A stretch of 64,000 bases of DNA from Tyto alba (Eukaryota; Chordata; Aves; Strigiformes; Tytonidae). The stretch lies in NCBI RefSeq assembly GCF_018691265.1, contig NW_024881298.1, positions 900,974-964,973 of the forward strand. Direction: 5' to 3'. The notes below the pieces were generated by a model. It was given only the letters and a program-made list of their open reading frames with translations. It was not told the origin of the DNA and made no database searches. Both the position numbers and the translations under genes were made by a program. Positions 22,076 through 33,485 of the stretch are shown here, piece after piece (position 1 is the stretch's first letter; every line of letters starts with the position of its first letter).

Positions 22076-22980
22076 CTCAGTAGTCGCAAGGCAGCCAGAG
22101 CAGTAGAGCTGAGCCATACAGCTGTGAGCAGAAATGGTCCCATCCCCATTCAGCAAGCTGGCCGGCAGCCGGGGCAGGATGGTGGAGCTGTAGCAGATCC
22201 CCAAGGAGGACAGATTGCCCCAGAAGAAGGGCAGGTCTACAAGGAGGACAGATTGCTCCCAGGAGGACGTTTTGATTTGCCAAATCCCTGATGAGTATCC
22301 AAACCATCCTTCCCTTGGCCTCTGGCATCCCATTTCCTAAGATGTAAACACAGTGAGGTTTCTGTCAAGAATCCTTCAGATGTTAGTATGATTTCCCTAA
22401 GAGAAGCAGTACCTGAAAAAAAAACAAAGACACAAACCAAAGTGAATTAATTAAGTGTAAATTAGTGCAATGTAGCACTGTGTTTGTGCTGTAGACATTC
22501 TGGGCAATGTCAGTTCAATCAGTATTTGCAATGTAAGCCATCCTCAAGTAGCCCTTCCAAAGCAGTTCACATGAAGGCTGTTCTTGTAAAAGTCTCCTTT
22601 TGTGTCCCCAGGAGGCATGGGTACTGCTGATTTCCCTCTCCAGAGAGTGGCAGAGGCTGGATCCCCTTCTCAGGACAGACTCCTTGCCAGGAACACACAG
22701 GCATGGGGGCAGCTCACCTGGCTCTTACTGGCAATTCACTCAGCTTCTGTTTTGGTGTGCTTTGTGTTTTTCTCTGACTGCTCTTAAAAACACTGAAGAA
22801 TCAGAAAAAAAGTAAAAATAAAAGAAAGAATAAAAGTTAATCATCAAGGCAGGGAGGTTGGAACCAGATGATCTGCAAAGGTCCCTTCCAATCCAAATCA
22901 TTCTGTGAGTCTCTTATTTTATGACAAGCACCAACCTAAACTATTGCCTGTCCCATAGAGGAGCTCCATATATGTGAGCC
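22076..22980. other. No gene recognised (22,076-22,980)
   Basis: Contains a short internal repeat (AAGGAGGACAGATTGC at 22,202 and 22,240) and a CR1-like remnant near 22,850-22,920. No conserved gene seen. Confidence 0.5.
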
Positions 22981-23022
22981 ACATTAAACAGGCCATGCCT
23001 CACTCCCCATCTTCCTGGTCAG

Positions 23023-24250
23023 TCACAGAATGATAGAATCATTTAGGTTGGAAAACATTCTTAAGTTCATCAAATCCAGCCATTAAACTAACACTGCCAA
23101 GTCCACCACTAAACCAGGTCCCTCTGTGGCACATCTACACCTCTTTTAAATACCTCCAGGGATGGTGACTCAACCACTTTCCTGGGCAGCCTTTTCCAAC
23201 ACTTGATAACCCTTGCAGTGAAGAAATGTTTCCTCATATCCAATCTAAACTTCCCCTGGTGCAACTTGATGCCATTTCCTCTTGTCCTTCCACTTGTTAC
23301 ATGGGAAAAGAGACTGACCCAGACCTCACTACAACCTATTTTCAGGTAGTTCTAGAGAGCGATAAGGTCTCTCCTGTTTCTCCTTTTCTCCAGGCTAAAC
23401 ACCCCAGTTCTCACAGTTGCTCCTCACAGGACTTGTGCTCTAGACCCTTCACCAGCTTCATTACACTTCTTCAGACACGCTGCAGCACCTCAATGTCTTT
23501 GTTGTAATGAGGGGCCCAAAACTGATCCCGCTATTCAAGGTGCAGCCTCACAGTGCCGAGTACAGAGTGATGATCATTGCCCTAATCCTGCTGGCCACAG
23601 CATTTCTGATACAAGGCAGGGTGCTATTGGCTTTCTTGACCACCTGGGCACTCTGTTCACTTACTTTCAACCATCTGTTGACCAACACACCCAGGTTCTT
23701 TTCTGCTGGACAACTTTCCAGCCACTCTTCCCCCATCCTGTAGATTTGCATCAGGTTTTTGTGCCCAAAGTGCTGGCCCCAACACTGAGCCTTCTTGAAC
23801 CTCATACAATTGGCCTTTGCCCATCACTCCAGCCTGTCCAGACCCCTCTGTAGAGCCTTCCTAGACTGCAGAACATCAACAATCCCGACCAACTTGGTGG
23901 TGTCTGCAAACTTACTGATAGTGGACTTGATCCCCTCATCCAGATCACTGATAAAGATATTAATGAGAACTGGTCCCAATACTGATCCCTGGGGAACAGC
24001 ACTGGGGAATGGCTGGTTTGATGCTGGGGTTCACAAGTTCATCTTGAATGAATGTTTCTCTGCAGGCAAATCAGTAGCTCATTGTCTACTGCAAGTGTTC
24101 ACCCTGGGATATGTCCTGGCAAACATCTTTACCAAGGACATGGAAGAACTGAAAGAGTGTACTCTCACTAAGCTTGAAGATGCCACCAAACTGTGGAAGT
24201 ACCAGTCAATAAGCTGGAGGGCAGAGTTGCCATCCAGGGAGATCTAGAGA
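23023..24250 (-). mobile_element. CR1 LINE fragment
   Basis: About 1.2 kb of CR1 in reverse orientation. The 3' end is at 23,023 (CACAGAATGATAGAATC, TTTAGGTTGGAAAACATTC), then the 3' UTR and C-terminal reverse transcriptase (ILGVLVNRWLKVSEQSAQVV is visible in shifted frames). 5'-truncated and decayed. Confidence 0.92.
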
Positions 24251-24255
24251 GGCTG

Positions 24256-24640
24256 AGATATTGTGGATTAATCACAGCAGACTGATTAGACTCCCACAGC
24301 CTCTCACTCACTCCTCCCCAGTGGGATGGGGGAGAAAATCGGAAGGGTGAAAGTCAGAAAACTCACGGGTTGAGGTAAAGACAGTTTAATACATAAAACA
24401 AAGCTGTGTGCAAGTGTCAAGCACAATAAAGAAATTCATTGTTGAGCACAATGTCATACAGTATGGACTATCCCTTTGGTCAACTGAGGTCAGCTGTCCC
24501 AGTTGTGTCCCCTCCCAACTTCATGTACACCCCCAGCCTACTTGCTGTCAGGGTAAGTTCCCCCCATTATGATGCCAGTGAGAGCAATCAGTTCATTGTC
24601 CCCCCCCGTAGCTCCAGCAAGACATAACCTCATAAAATAC
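24256..24640 (-). repeat. LTR fragment, minus orientation
   Basis: AGAAAACTCACGGGTTGAGG then TAAAGACAGTTTAATA resembles the start of many avian ERV LTRs in reverse, including those of ERV-C at 30,830 and 32,655. Boundaries are not clear. Confidence 0.55.
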
Positions 24641-24649
24641 TATTTGCAG

Positions 24650-25760
24650 GCTCCCCCAGTATCCAACACTTTCCCAGCCCCAGCTGTGTCCCATGTGGGC
24701 ATTCACAGACAGCCCTTCTCTGGGGTCTGCCAAGGTCTGGGCCAGGAGAGAGGCCGGGCAGGGCTGTCTGGTCCCCCCATACAGGCACTGAGACCATCAG
24801 GAGGATGGAGATGGTTTAGCAGCAACGCTCACCCATAAACCTGGGTGAGCAGCCAGTGCTGGCAATGACCAGCAAGATAGGCTGGGGGGTGATGAATGTC
24901 CTGGGCCATCTTCCCAGTCTGGCCATGCCACCAAGAGCACAAAGTGGCACCCTCTCTCCTCTGCCTTCATATCTTTGCTCCCTGTTATGAGCCCTGGCTC
25001 CGCACCACAAATCCCCTGGTGTGAGTGCTCACCCTGCATCTTCACACAGTATAAGCTGTACACTGGTGTTTTTCTCTCCAAGAAACTTTCCACCCCAGCC
25101 CAGCCCCTCCCCAGCACTCCCCATGACCACCACGCTCTCCCCAGACCATCCCATCCCAGCACAACAGCCCAGTCTTGGCTGGCCCCATGGCATTGCCCAG
25201 CGCAGGGTGCTGCAGAGCTCTGGGCACTCAGCCCACAGCCCCAGCCCCTCGGAAGGTCACAGCAGCTCCTGGGGCACAGAGGGCTCTCAGCCTCCCCATC
25301 AGCCCCAGGATTGGGGCCAGCCATGGCATGAGCAGACGCAGGCCAGCGTCTCCCTCTCTCTGCTGCTCTTCTCTCCAAGAGATCCTGATTGTCCAGTGCT
25401 GGCAGCCCCTCTGTGCCCGTCCCTCTCCCCAGCACAAGACTCCTGCACTGGGGGCTCCCCAGGCAGCTCCTGCTGTGCCAGCGAGAGAAAAGCTGCCCAA
25501 ACTGGTGCCTCCAGAAATAGGTCTGCTCTTGTCGCGGGATGTCACCTCAGGCATGACCCTGAGCTGGCAGTGCTGCTCTGCAGGGCAGTGGTGGCTGAAA
25601 GCCACGGGGAGATGGTCCCAGGGAGATCCCCATGGATCAGCCATCATTTCCATTGCACTGGGCACCCCCACGTGAAGGGGCAGCACAGGCCTATTTCCTA
25701 ACACATCCCCCCATGCCCTCCTGCCCTGAACCCCTGGAGAACCCAAGCACAGCATCACGC
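24650..25760. repeat. Dispersed GC-rich duplicated segment, copy 2
   Basis: Longest copy of the segment also seen at 17,600-17,950, 43,480-44,205 (inverted in part) and 63,630-64,000. Near 24,700-24,900 it matches 63,630-63,810 closely (GGCCGGGCAGGGCTG, GGAGGATGGAGATGGTTTAG). Internal rearrangements differ between copies. No gene assigned. Confidence 0.7.
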
Positions 25761-26062
25761 TCAGAGGGGCAATTCCTTCAGCATGTTCCTGACCTCAGCT
25801 TTGGAAGAAGGGAACAACCTCCAGACATCAACACTAGGAAAATCCTCCTTTATTATAGATATGTGACATGGGTGTCACGACGTACTGTCCTACCAGATGC
25901 ATGCACAAAGACGTCTCTGTCAGAGAGGCTGGTTCATGTCTCTGAGGTAGAGGAGTGCATGCAGACATTTTGGAACAAACAAGATTTTCACAAATAAAAT
26001 GCTTACTGCACAGAAGGTTTCAGATAAGATTTGGAAATGACTTCTGAAGAGACACAGGCAGC
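25761..26062. other. Receptor 3' flank, no gene recognised
   Basis: Contains a CR1-like fragment near 25,780-25,850 and the 3' flank of OR copy 2. Confidence 0.45.
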
Positions 26063-26998
26063 TTATCCATGCTGCAAGACAATTGACTGAATCAGCTTCT
26101 TCAGTGCGTCCTTCATCTCCTGGTTCCTCATGCTGTAGATGAGGGGGTTCACTGCTGGAGGCACCACCGAGTACAGAAATGACACCACCAGGTCCAGAGA
26201 TGGGGAGGAGATGGAGGGGGGCTTCAGGTAGGCAAACATGGCAGTGATGATAAACAGGGAGACCACGACCAGGTGAGGGAGGCACGTGGAAAAGGCTTTG
26301 TGACGCCCCTGCTCAGAGGGGATCCTCAGCACAGCCCAGAATATCTGTACATAGGACAGCATGATGAAAAGAAAACAGCCAAATACTAAACAGACACTAA
26401 CCATGATAAGTCCAACTTCCCTGAGGTAGGAATCTGAGCAGGAGAGCTTAAGAATCTGGGGGATTTCACAGAAGAACTGGTTTATGGATTTACCATGGCA
26501 GAGCGGTAGGGAAAATATGTTGGCAGTGTGCAGGAGAGAATAGAGAAATCCAGTGCCCCAGGCAGCTGCTGCCATGTGGACACAAGCTCTGCTGCCCAGG
26601 AGGGTCCCGTAGTGCAGGGGTTTGCAGATGGCAACGTAGCGGTCGTAAGACATGATGGTGAGAAGAGAAAATTCTGCTGCAGTGAAATAAACAAAGAAAA
26701 AGAGCTGTGCAGCACATCCCAAGTAGGAGATGACCCTGGTGTCCCAGAGGGAATTGTCCATGGCTTTGGGGAGAGTGCTGGAGATGGAGCCCAGGTCAAG
26801 GAGGGAGAGGTTGAGGAGGAAGAAGTACATGGGGGTGTGGATGTGGTGGTTGCAGGTGATGGCGGTGATGATGAGGCCGTTGCCCAGGAAGGCAGCCAGG
26901 TAGATGCCCAGGAAGAGCCAGAAGTGCAAGAGCTGCAGCTCCCGTCTGTCTGCAAATGCCAGGAGGAGGAACTCAGTGATGGAGCTGCTGTTGGACAT
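26063..26998 (-). CDS. Olfactory receptor, OR14-like, intact (OR copy 2)
   Basis: A complete 311-codon intronless class II odorant receptor, the usual length. Role: G-protein-coupled odorant detection at the cilia of olfactory neurons, presumably through G-olf. Visible features: glycosylation site N3-S-S; GN at 39-40 in TM1; PMYFF 56-60; Cys95 for the conserved disulfide; MSYDRYVAIC 116-125 (variant of MAYDRYVAIC); Cys167, 177 and 187 in loop 2; MLSYVQIF in TM5; KAFSTCLPHL 234-243; NPLIYSMRNQEMKDAL 284-299. The start MSNSSSITEF aligns with OR copy 1. The OR14-like assignment rests on resemblance to the avian-expanded family. It sits in a duplicated block, so nearly identical paralogues are expected elsewhere. 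Confidence 0.95.
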   Translation of the reverse strand: MSNSSSITEFLLLAFADRRELQLLHFWLFLGIYLAAFLGNGLIITAITCNHHIHTPMYFFLLNLSLLDLGSISSTLPKAMDNSLWDTRVISYLGCAAQLFFFVYFTAAEFSLLTIMSYDRYVAICKPLHYGTLLGSRACVHMAAAAWGTGFLYSLLHTANIFSLPLCHGKSINQFFCEIPQILKLSCSDSYLREVGLIMVSVCLVFGCFLFIMLSYVQIFWAVLRIPSEQGRHKAFSTCLPHLVVVSLFIITAMFAYLKPPSISSPSLDLVVSFLYSVVPPAVNPLIYSMRNQEMKDALKKLIQSIVLQHG

Positions 26999-27741
26999 TT
27001 GTTCACTGCAGGCAGGGAGGTTGAACTAGAAGACATTGACAAGTTAGGACAGACTTATTCAATCTTATGCTGTTTTCCAAAAAGTCTCCTCAAAATTATT
27101 TATCTTTCTTTGGGGAAAATATATTACATTCATTTTTATGAGCTCAGATTTGTGATGTTGCTGAAGGGACCATTCGTTAAAGGGGCAGAAATGCTTATCT
27201 TTCAAATTTCTCTCAGCCTGAACACAGGGGAGATCTGCGGGAAAAAAAGTCTCCCTGTGCCGTATTAGAGAGTAAAGAGCATGCTGGAGCAAGTCCTGGC
27301 TCTCTGCTCCCTGAAGCTGTTTTCTGCCAGGAGCCATTTCTGTGTCCCCATGTCACCACCCTGACAGTGTTGCCAGCCCCCATCCCACCCTCTGGCTGAT
27401 CAGCTCTGCCCTGCAGACCTCTCCTGGCAATAGGGCACTGCCCAGGGACATTCCCTACTTCCAGATTCAAAGGAGAACAGCAGGCAAAACCAGAACCCTC
27501 AAACAAAAGTGATGCTGGTGTGTCTGTAACGAGATGAGTAGGTGAGGGCACTTTATGAAGTTTCTGGCAAATGTGCTGATCCCTCAGTCTAACAGTTCAG
27601 GAGTCTCAGTGACTCATTCAAATTTCACAGCCCCTTTCTACTTTTCCTTAGAAGAAACATGAGACCATAGAGCCTAGAAAGGTTCACATTTTTAAAGGTG
27701 GCCCCTGCTTTGAACTTCCCCTTGACGTGCCAATGTCCTAG
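26999..27741. other. Receptor 5' flank, no gene recognised
   Basis: 27,280-27,450 matches the upstream flank of OR copy 1 (about 13,560-13,730). Promoter elements cannot be fixed by eye. Confidence 0.6.
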
Positions 27742-28440
27742 AGGTGATCTGGAGCTGTAAGCAGCTCTGACCCACACAGCAGCCTCTGGAGAGCAGAAGG
27801 AGCCTGCCCTGGTGGGGGTCTCTCCTTCCCCCCACAGCTTCTCCCCACGGCGCTGTGTGGAGCTCCCCGGGCAGGCTGAGTGCTGACCCTGGCAGGCGGC
27901 AGAGTCCCTGCCCCAGCACACAGCCCCCTGGGGTGCAAGGGACCCTGCTGGGAAGGACAGCCCTGGGCACCCCTGCCTGCACACCCGGCTGCACACCCCT
28001 GCAGCCGGCCCCGCCAGAAGGCAGCCCTCATGCCCTGGCCCTCGCAGGGGGCACCAGGGAAGCCCTGCTCGGGAGCAGCTCCTCCTCCTCCTCCTCCTCC
28101 TCTAGGCAGGAGGCAGATTCCTGGCGGCTCTGCCACCTTCCCCAGATCCCTCCCCGAGCTGCAGCTGCATTGCCCTGCACCCCCAGACTTACTGTGGCCA
28201 GGGCCCTGACGCTTTCTCCTCCTCGGAGCTCTCAGCAGCCTCCCAGACCAGGCTGCCTTGAAGCTGTGTGTGCCTCGCTGCTCTGCCCTGGGTGCCTGCA
28301 GGCAGTGCCCCCAGCCCTGCTGCGCTTTGCAGAGGAGCTGCTCCTGGGCAGAGCTGTCTCTCTGCAGCGCTGCCCACTTGCCAGGAGCTCCCTCCAGCCC
28401 AGGAGCCCGGCCCAGCTCAGCACCACAGCAACAGCCCAAG
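27742..28440. repeat. Segmental duplication block, copy 2
   Basis: Near-identical to 14,030-14,728, with a CTC microsatellite at 28,080-28,103. The few differences are substitutions and the microsatellite length. Confidence 0.9.
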
Positions 28441-28489
28441 GCACTTTAATGACCCCTCAGGAGGGTTTGGTGCCAACTCCATGAACCTC

Positions 28490-29640
28490 AGGCACTGAGA
28501 AGCTGAAGAAACCTCTGAAGAAGTCAAAGTTATTTTCAAACTCCAAAGTTTCCTGGAGTGTTAATGGCTCCCACTGAGGGCCACTGTTGACAAAGCCTCC
28601 TCAGGGTCCTGTTAGAGCAGAAATCTGGAGGCAGTGATGAGAACTTGGGAACTTAAAGGGAAAGGTGGCTCTGATGCTGAGTAAACCTGAATGTGTTGCA
28701 TTAAGCCAAAGTTCCAAGCCCTAAGCCCATTAACCAAATGTCCAAGCCACGACCCCCAGCCCCTGGGAAGGGAGATCCTGTCCCTCCCACATTCCTCAGG
28801 GCTCTTCCTGGGGTAGGGGCTATGGAGATGTGCACCTCCCAGGCTCCTGAGGATGCACAAGGAGGCCATGAGGCCCCCATGCTGCAAGGGACTGTGCCTC
28901 CTCACAGGCATCAGTGGCAGAGACTACAGCCATAGCCAAAATCGTGAAGGGGTTGACTTTACTGGGGGCTTTCAGCTTTCCCACAGCCCTCTGTCATCTC
29001 CACCACAGGCTGTCCTATGGGGTTGCATGCCCCGCGCCTTTTTCCCTGCAGGCTGTCCTCATCCCCCCAGCTGTCTCACCTCGCTCCCCCTGGGCATCTT
29101 CCTTTCTTTCCTGACATTTCACCATCCTCCCTGGCTCTTCCTTGAAAAACAAAGCCTTGTTCTGATCCGTACTCCTCCTGGGTCATGTGTTGCACCACAG
29201 CATTTATCCTGTTGTCCAGTCTGGATTTCCCCAGTTGCACAGTATGACATTATTTCTTTCTCATGCTGTTTTCCACTATGAAGAAAAAGTCCACCGTCTC
29301 TCAAACCACCCTTCAAGGGTTCTTGGGCTACTCCTAGACTGTCCCAAGTCTCCACAACACTTAGCCCAGAATGTTTATATCTAAGCACATTGCACATGGG
29401 CTTGAGTCCTCTAAACCCCATCTTGGGGTGATGTCTGGGTACTCTCAAAGGTGTTTGGAGATGAAAACATCGTGGTTACAGGTCAGGAAAGATGGAGTGA
29501 TACTTCTCACCAGGATCTGTATTGGAAGGGCAAGCAGCAATGGTGTTAAAATGAAAGAGGGTAGATTTAGACTTGAAATAAGGAAGAAATGTTTTACGAT
29601 GAGGATGCTGAGATACTGGAACAGGTTGCCTAGAGCAGTT
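28490..29640. repeat. Direct, shortened relative of 19,800-21,260
   Basis: 28,500-28,620 resembles 19,810-19,930 (CCCACTGAGGGCCAC, AAAGCCTCCTCAGGG). 29,130-29,330 resembles 21,000-21,180. The 29,330-29,640 end is shared with 39,110-39,430 and contains a plus-strand CR1 3' end (GTGTTAAAATGAAAGAGGGT). Confidence 0.7.
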
Positions 29641-29644
29641 CCAG

Positions 29645-30680
29645 GGAGAGGCAATTCACCACTTCTCTGGGCAACTTCTTCCAGTGTTTCACCATCCTCA
29701 TACTAAAGAATTTCCTCCTTTTATCTAAGCTAAATCTACCCTCTTTCAGTTTAAACCCATTACCCTTATCCCTGCAATCCCTGATAAATAGTCCCTCCCC
29801 ATCTTTCCTGTAGCCCTGTTTAAGTCCTGGAAGGCCACTAGAATTTCTCCCTTGGAGCCTTCTCTTCTTCAGTCTGAACAAAACAAACTCTCTCAGCCTG
29901 TCCTCACAAGGGAGGTGCTCCAGCCCCCCAGTCATCTTCACGGCCTCCTCTGGACCTGCTTGAGCATGTCCATGTCCTTTTTATGTTTGGATCACGAGAG
30001 CTGGAAACCAGACTACAGTGCTGGTCTCATGAGAGCGGAGCAGAATGGGAGAATCCCCCACCTTGACCTGCTGGCCACACTTGATGCAGCCCAGGACACG
30101 GTTGGTTTTCTGGCCTGCGAGTGCACAGTGCTGGTTCGCAGCTAGTTTTCCATGAACTACCACCCCCAAGTCCTTCTCCGCAGGGCTGCTCTCAATCCAC
30201 TCCTTACCCAGCATCTATTTGTATGTGAAGTTGTCCCAAGCCATGGGTAGGACCTTGAACTTGGCCTTGTTGAACTTCATGAGGTCTGTATGGGCCAACT
30301 TCTCCAGCCTGTCCAGGTTCCTCTGGATGGCATCCTTTCCCTCCAGCATGTCACCACATCACACAGTTTGGTGGCATCTGTGAACTTGCTGAGGATGCAC
30401 TCAATCCCACTGTCCATGATGGCGACAAAGATGTCAATCAATACCAGCCCCAACTCCAACCCCTGAGGAATGCCCCTCATCTCTGTTCTCCAATTGGACG
30501 TTGAGCCTGTGACCTCAGCACTTTGAGTGTGACCATCCAACCAATTCTTTATCCACCGAGTGGTCTATCCACCAAATCACTGTCTCTCCAACTTATAGAC
30601 GAGGATGTCATGTGGGACCGTGTCAAGTGCTTTGCACAAGTCCACGTAGATGATGCCAGCTGCTCCTCCAACTGTTCTTT
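29645..30680 (-). mobile_element. CR1 LINE fragment
   Basis: Reverse-orientation CR1 with its 3' part near 29,645 (CACTTCTCTGGGCAACTTCT) and reverse transcriptase tail upstream. It lies head to head with a plus-strand CR1 3' end at 29,470-29,640. Open frames are short and broken. Confidence 0.9.
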
Positions 30681-30744
30681 TGTGAGGCCAGCAACAGGCA
30701 AGACTGGTGTGTGTGCATGTCATGTTGGTGTGTATGTCAGTGGG

Positions 30745-31237
30745 TGTAACTCATGGTCTGAGCCTGGTTGGCAGCCAAACACCACACAGCTCCCACCTGG
30801 GAATGGGGAAGGAAGCAGAGGGGCAAAGAGAGACTCACGGGTTGAGATAGAAACAGTTGAATAATGGTAATAAAATAATACGGTGGCGGTATGAATGGGT
30901 AATGTACAGTGCAATTGCTCACCGCCCGCCGACTGACATCCAGCCGGCTCCCAGCAAGTGATCCTGAAACACAAAGATGCCGCGACCACAACCCCAAAAG
31001 TGAGAGCGTGCCCCTTCCCACCCACCCCTCCTTTATATGGTGAGCATAACGTCACATGACATGGAACATTGACCAATCCAGGCCCGGTGCTCCGGCTCTG
31101 TTCCCTCTCTGCTTCTTGTGAGCCTGTGCACAGGCAGGACACGGGGAGCTGGAGAGTCCCTGAAATCTCTGTGTGCATCAGCACTCCTACAGCTACCAAA
31201 AAGGAACATGAACTCTATTCCAGTCTGAACCAGGACC
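30745..31237 (-). repeat. ERV-C 3' LTR
   Basis: Pairs with 32,554-33,041: shared AGACTCACGGGTTGAGAT, TTTATAT promoter box, GTCACATGACATGG and GAACTCTATTCCAG. The outer end is decayed (30,745-30,760). Confidence 0.8.
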
Positions 31238-31783
31238 GTGTCCACCCCTTGTTCCATATCCTTTGCATTATCCTCAGGTTCCATATTTCCTAATACAGTC
31301 TAATAAATTACTGTCCTCTTCCCTGGTCTTAGGCATGTGCACACAGATATAATTCCCTTAGCCCATGGGCCATGGTAAGCCCTTACGTGGAAGTACCTTT
31401 GCCCAAGGACCTGGGTGCACTTGGTCCTTGCAGTCTATATACTGCAGAATGTATCGTGAGTTCATTTGGTCCATAGCTTCAGGTTCCATCTGTCATAACA
31501 GCCTCTTAAGGCAGGAGGAGGGATGGTCAGTCGGTAGGGCACAGATGTCCTTGGGCCTGGCAGGAGGATGGCATGCAGTCTCTGTTGCAGTTGGAGCTGG
31601 TGGCTGATGTATCTGACACTGTCTGTATTCAGTCTGCAGCAGTTGCTGGGTATCAGTTGCTGAAACCAGTCGTGACTTTATCCAAGTTCATGTTTTTCTT
31701 CATGAATATGATGCCATTAGCATAATATGTGTCAACCATGGCAATACATTTATAGGGTTGTTTGGTGAATAATGTAATACAGT
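31238..31783. other. ERV-C internal non-coding sequence
   Basis: Apart from the inverted scrap at 31,365-31,450 I see no gene in this stretch. No env is recognised between integrase and the 3' LTR. Confidence 0.5.
31365..31450 (+). pseudogene. Inverted integrase scrap in ERV-C
   Basis: A short plus-strand copy of integrase C-terminal sequence (GSTFAQGPGCTW), while the main integrase ORF of the same element reads on the minus strand with ISFAQGRGCTWW. It shows an internal inversion or insertion of a related fragment. Confidence 0.65.
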
Positions 31784-32550
31784 TTATTGCCTATTTTCAC
31801 CTAACATTAAGTCCCCTTGAGGCACACATCGGACATCCTCGTCCTTCTGCATTGCCCACCAAGTGCACCCACGTCCTTGGGCAAAGGAAATCCCACGTAT
31901 GGGCTTACTTTTACCTGAAGTAGGAGTAACCCAAATAGTCTTCCCCAGCATGTTCTTAAGGTGCACTACCGGGACTCTACCTCCATCTGCAGAATGTAGA
32001 CTGTTTGACTGGGCAGAGCCAACCTGGTTGGTAGATCCTCTAGTATTGACTAACCAGGTGGCCTTTGCTAAATGTCTGTCCCAGTGTTTAAGAGTTCCTC
32101 CTCCCATTGCTCTCAGCATGGTCTTTAGTAGCTCATTGTACCACTCAATTTTCCCAGAGGCTGGTGCATGGTAGGGGATGTGATATACCCCTTCAATGCC
32201 ATGTTCTTTTGCCCAGGTGTTTATGAGATTATTTAAAAAATGAGTGCCATTATCTGACTCAATTCTTTCTGGGGTACCATGTTGCCACAGGACTTGTTTT
32301 TCAAGGCCCAGAATAGTGTTCTGGGCAGTGGCATGGGGCACGGCCTGTGTCTCCACCCACCCGGTAGTTGCTTCCACCATTGTGAGCACATAAAGTTTGC
32401 CATGCCAAGTATTGTGGAAGCGAGATGTAATCACTCTGCCAGGCCTCCCCATATCTATATTTTAACCATAGCCCTCCATACCAAAGAGGTTAACCTTTTG
32501 GCTTGCCTGATTGCAGCATGTGTATCAAATTCATGGATAACCTGTGTGAC
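31784..32550 (-). pseudogene. pol: ERV-C integrase
   Basis: An uninterrupted 222-codon frame (32,452-31,784) covers the core and C-terminal domain: MVEATTGWVET, RIESDNGTHFLNN with the second catalytic Asp, and YHAPASGKIEWYNELLKT with the catalytic Glu. The C-terminal domain ends KDEDVRCVPQGDLMLGE. Just upstream, decayed zinc-binding sequence (VTQVIHEFDTHAA) begins directly at the 5' LTR. gag, protease, reverse transcriptase and RNase H are gone. The upstream frame breaks near 32,455-32,470. Confidence 0.82.
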
Positions 32551-32553
32551 AGT

Positions 32554-33041
32554 TGTCGTGGTTTAAACCTGGTCAGCAGCTAAACGCCACGCAGCTCCTC
32601 ACCCACCCTCCCCACCACTTGGAATGGGGAGGGAATCGGAGGGCAAAGGGAGACTCACGGGTTGAGATAAAAACAGTTTAATAACAGTAATAGAATAATA
32701 CGGTGACATGATGAATGGGTAACGTACAATACAGCTGCTCACCACCCGCCGACCAACACCCGCCTGCTCCCGGCCGGCGATCCCAAACACAAAGACCCTG
32801 CGGCCACACTCCCAGAAGTGAGAGCCCCTTCTGACCCACTCCTTCCTTTATATAGTGAGCGTAATGTCACATGACATGGGATATCAGCCAATCCGGGCCC
32901 AGCACTCCAGTTGTGCTCCTCCCGCCCCCGCACACAGGCGAGGGCACTGGGACCTGGGGAGCCCCTGGGGCCTCAGTGTGCTGCAGCACTGCTCCCGCTG
33001 CCAAAATGGACAGGAACTCTATTCCAGCCCGAACCAGGACA
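32554..33041 (-). repeat. ERV-C 5' LTR
   Basis: 488 bases, TGTCGTGGTTTAAACC to CCAGGACA on the plus strand. A minus-strand TATATAAA box is at 32,854-32,847. No primer binding site follows it: integrase sequence abuts the LTR. It also abuts the ERV-D leader on the other side. Confidence 0.85.
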
Positions 33042-33192
33042 GGGGCCCTGTGTGTAACTGTGTGTCTGTGTGCCTGTATGCCTGCATGAGAGAAGTGAAA
33101 TGCAGCACAGCTGTGGAGTGCGGAGTTCTGATCCCCGCTTCCATGTCCTCCACGAGGAGAGCGGCCGGAGGCGAGAGAAGCGAACGAAGTGT

Positions 33193-33450
33193 ATGTCAGA
33201 TTTTAAAACAGGATTGTTTGAGCCTGTGGTTAACTTTTGGTGCCCCATACACAGACCCGAGGATTTTTCTTGTAATCCAGTCTTTGTTTTGGAATGCTTT
33301 GGTTGTGGACAAGACGTCTGGGTGGAATTTGGAGATGATTTCTGGTGTAATAAATGTCAAGGGAAGTGGTCTGACTGGGACAGAATTGAGCACTTGGGTC
33401 AGCTTAAAAGAACATATTGTGGGAACCTAGGAAACTTACAGAGGCAATAG
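33193..33450 (+). CDS. ERV-D leader ORF, small zinc-ribbon-like protein
   Basis: An 85-codon ORF from ATG 33,193 (MSDFKTGLFEPVVNFWCP), upstream of the gag start at 33,486. The same frame is open further upstream to 33,070, but that part looks like leader. It contains CFGCGQDVWVEFGDDFWCNKC, a C-X2-C-X13-C-X2-C array like a zinc ribbon, plus two outer Cys. The frame is intact although gag nearby is broken. Pre-gag ORFs of this kind are not standard in gammaretroviruses. Function unknown; protein expression is an inference. Confidence 0.45.
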   Translation: MSDFKTGLFEPVVNFWCPIHRPEDFSCNPVFVLECFGCGQDVWVEFGDDFWCNKCQGKWSDWDRIEHLGQLKRTYCGNLGNLQRQ

Positions 33451-33485
33451 AAGCAGAATGTGGATAAGCCCTCCAGGCTAACAAT

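Noticed and set aside
26528..27268. 246-codon plus-strand ORF opposite the intact olfactory receptor
   Set aside because: It is the antisense shadow of the receptor gene; the Glu/Val-rich product reflects the receptor codons.
27738..28439. Long ORFs on both strands (209-233 codons) in the segmental duplication block
   Set aside because: They include the CTC microsatellite as poly-Ser/Gly, show no family features, and the copy at 14,030-14,728 breaks the same frames.
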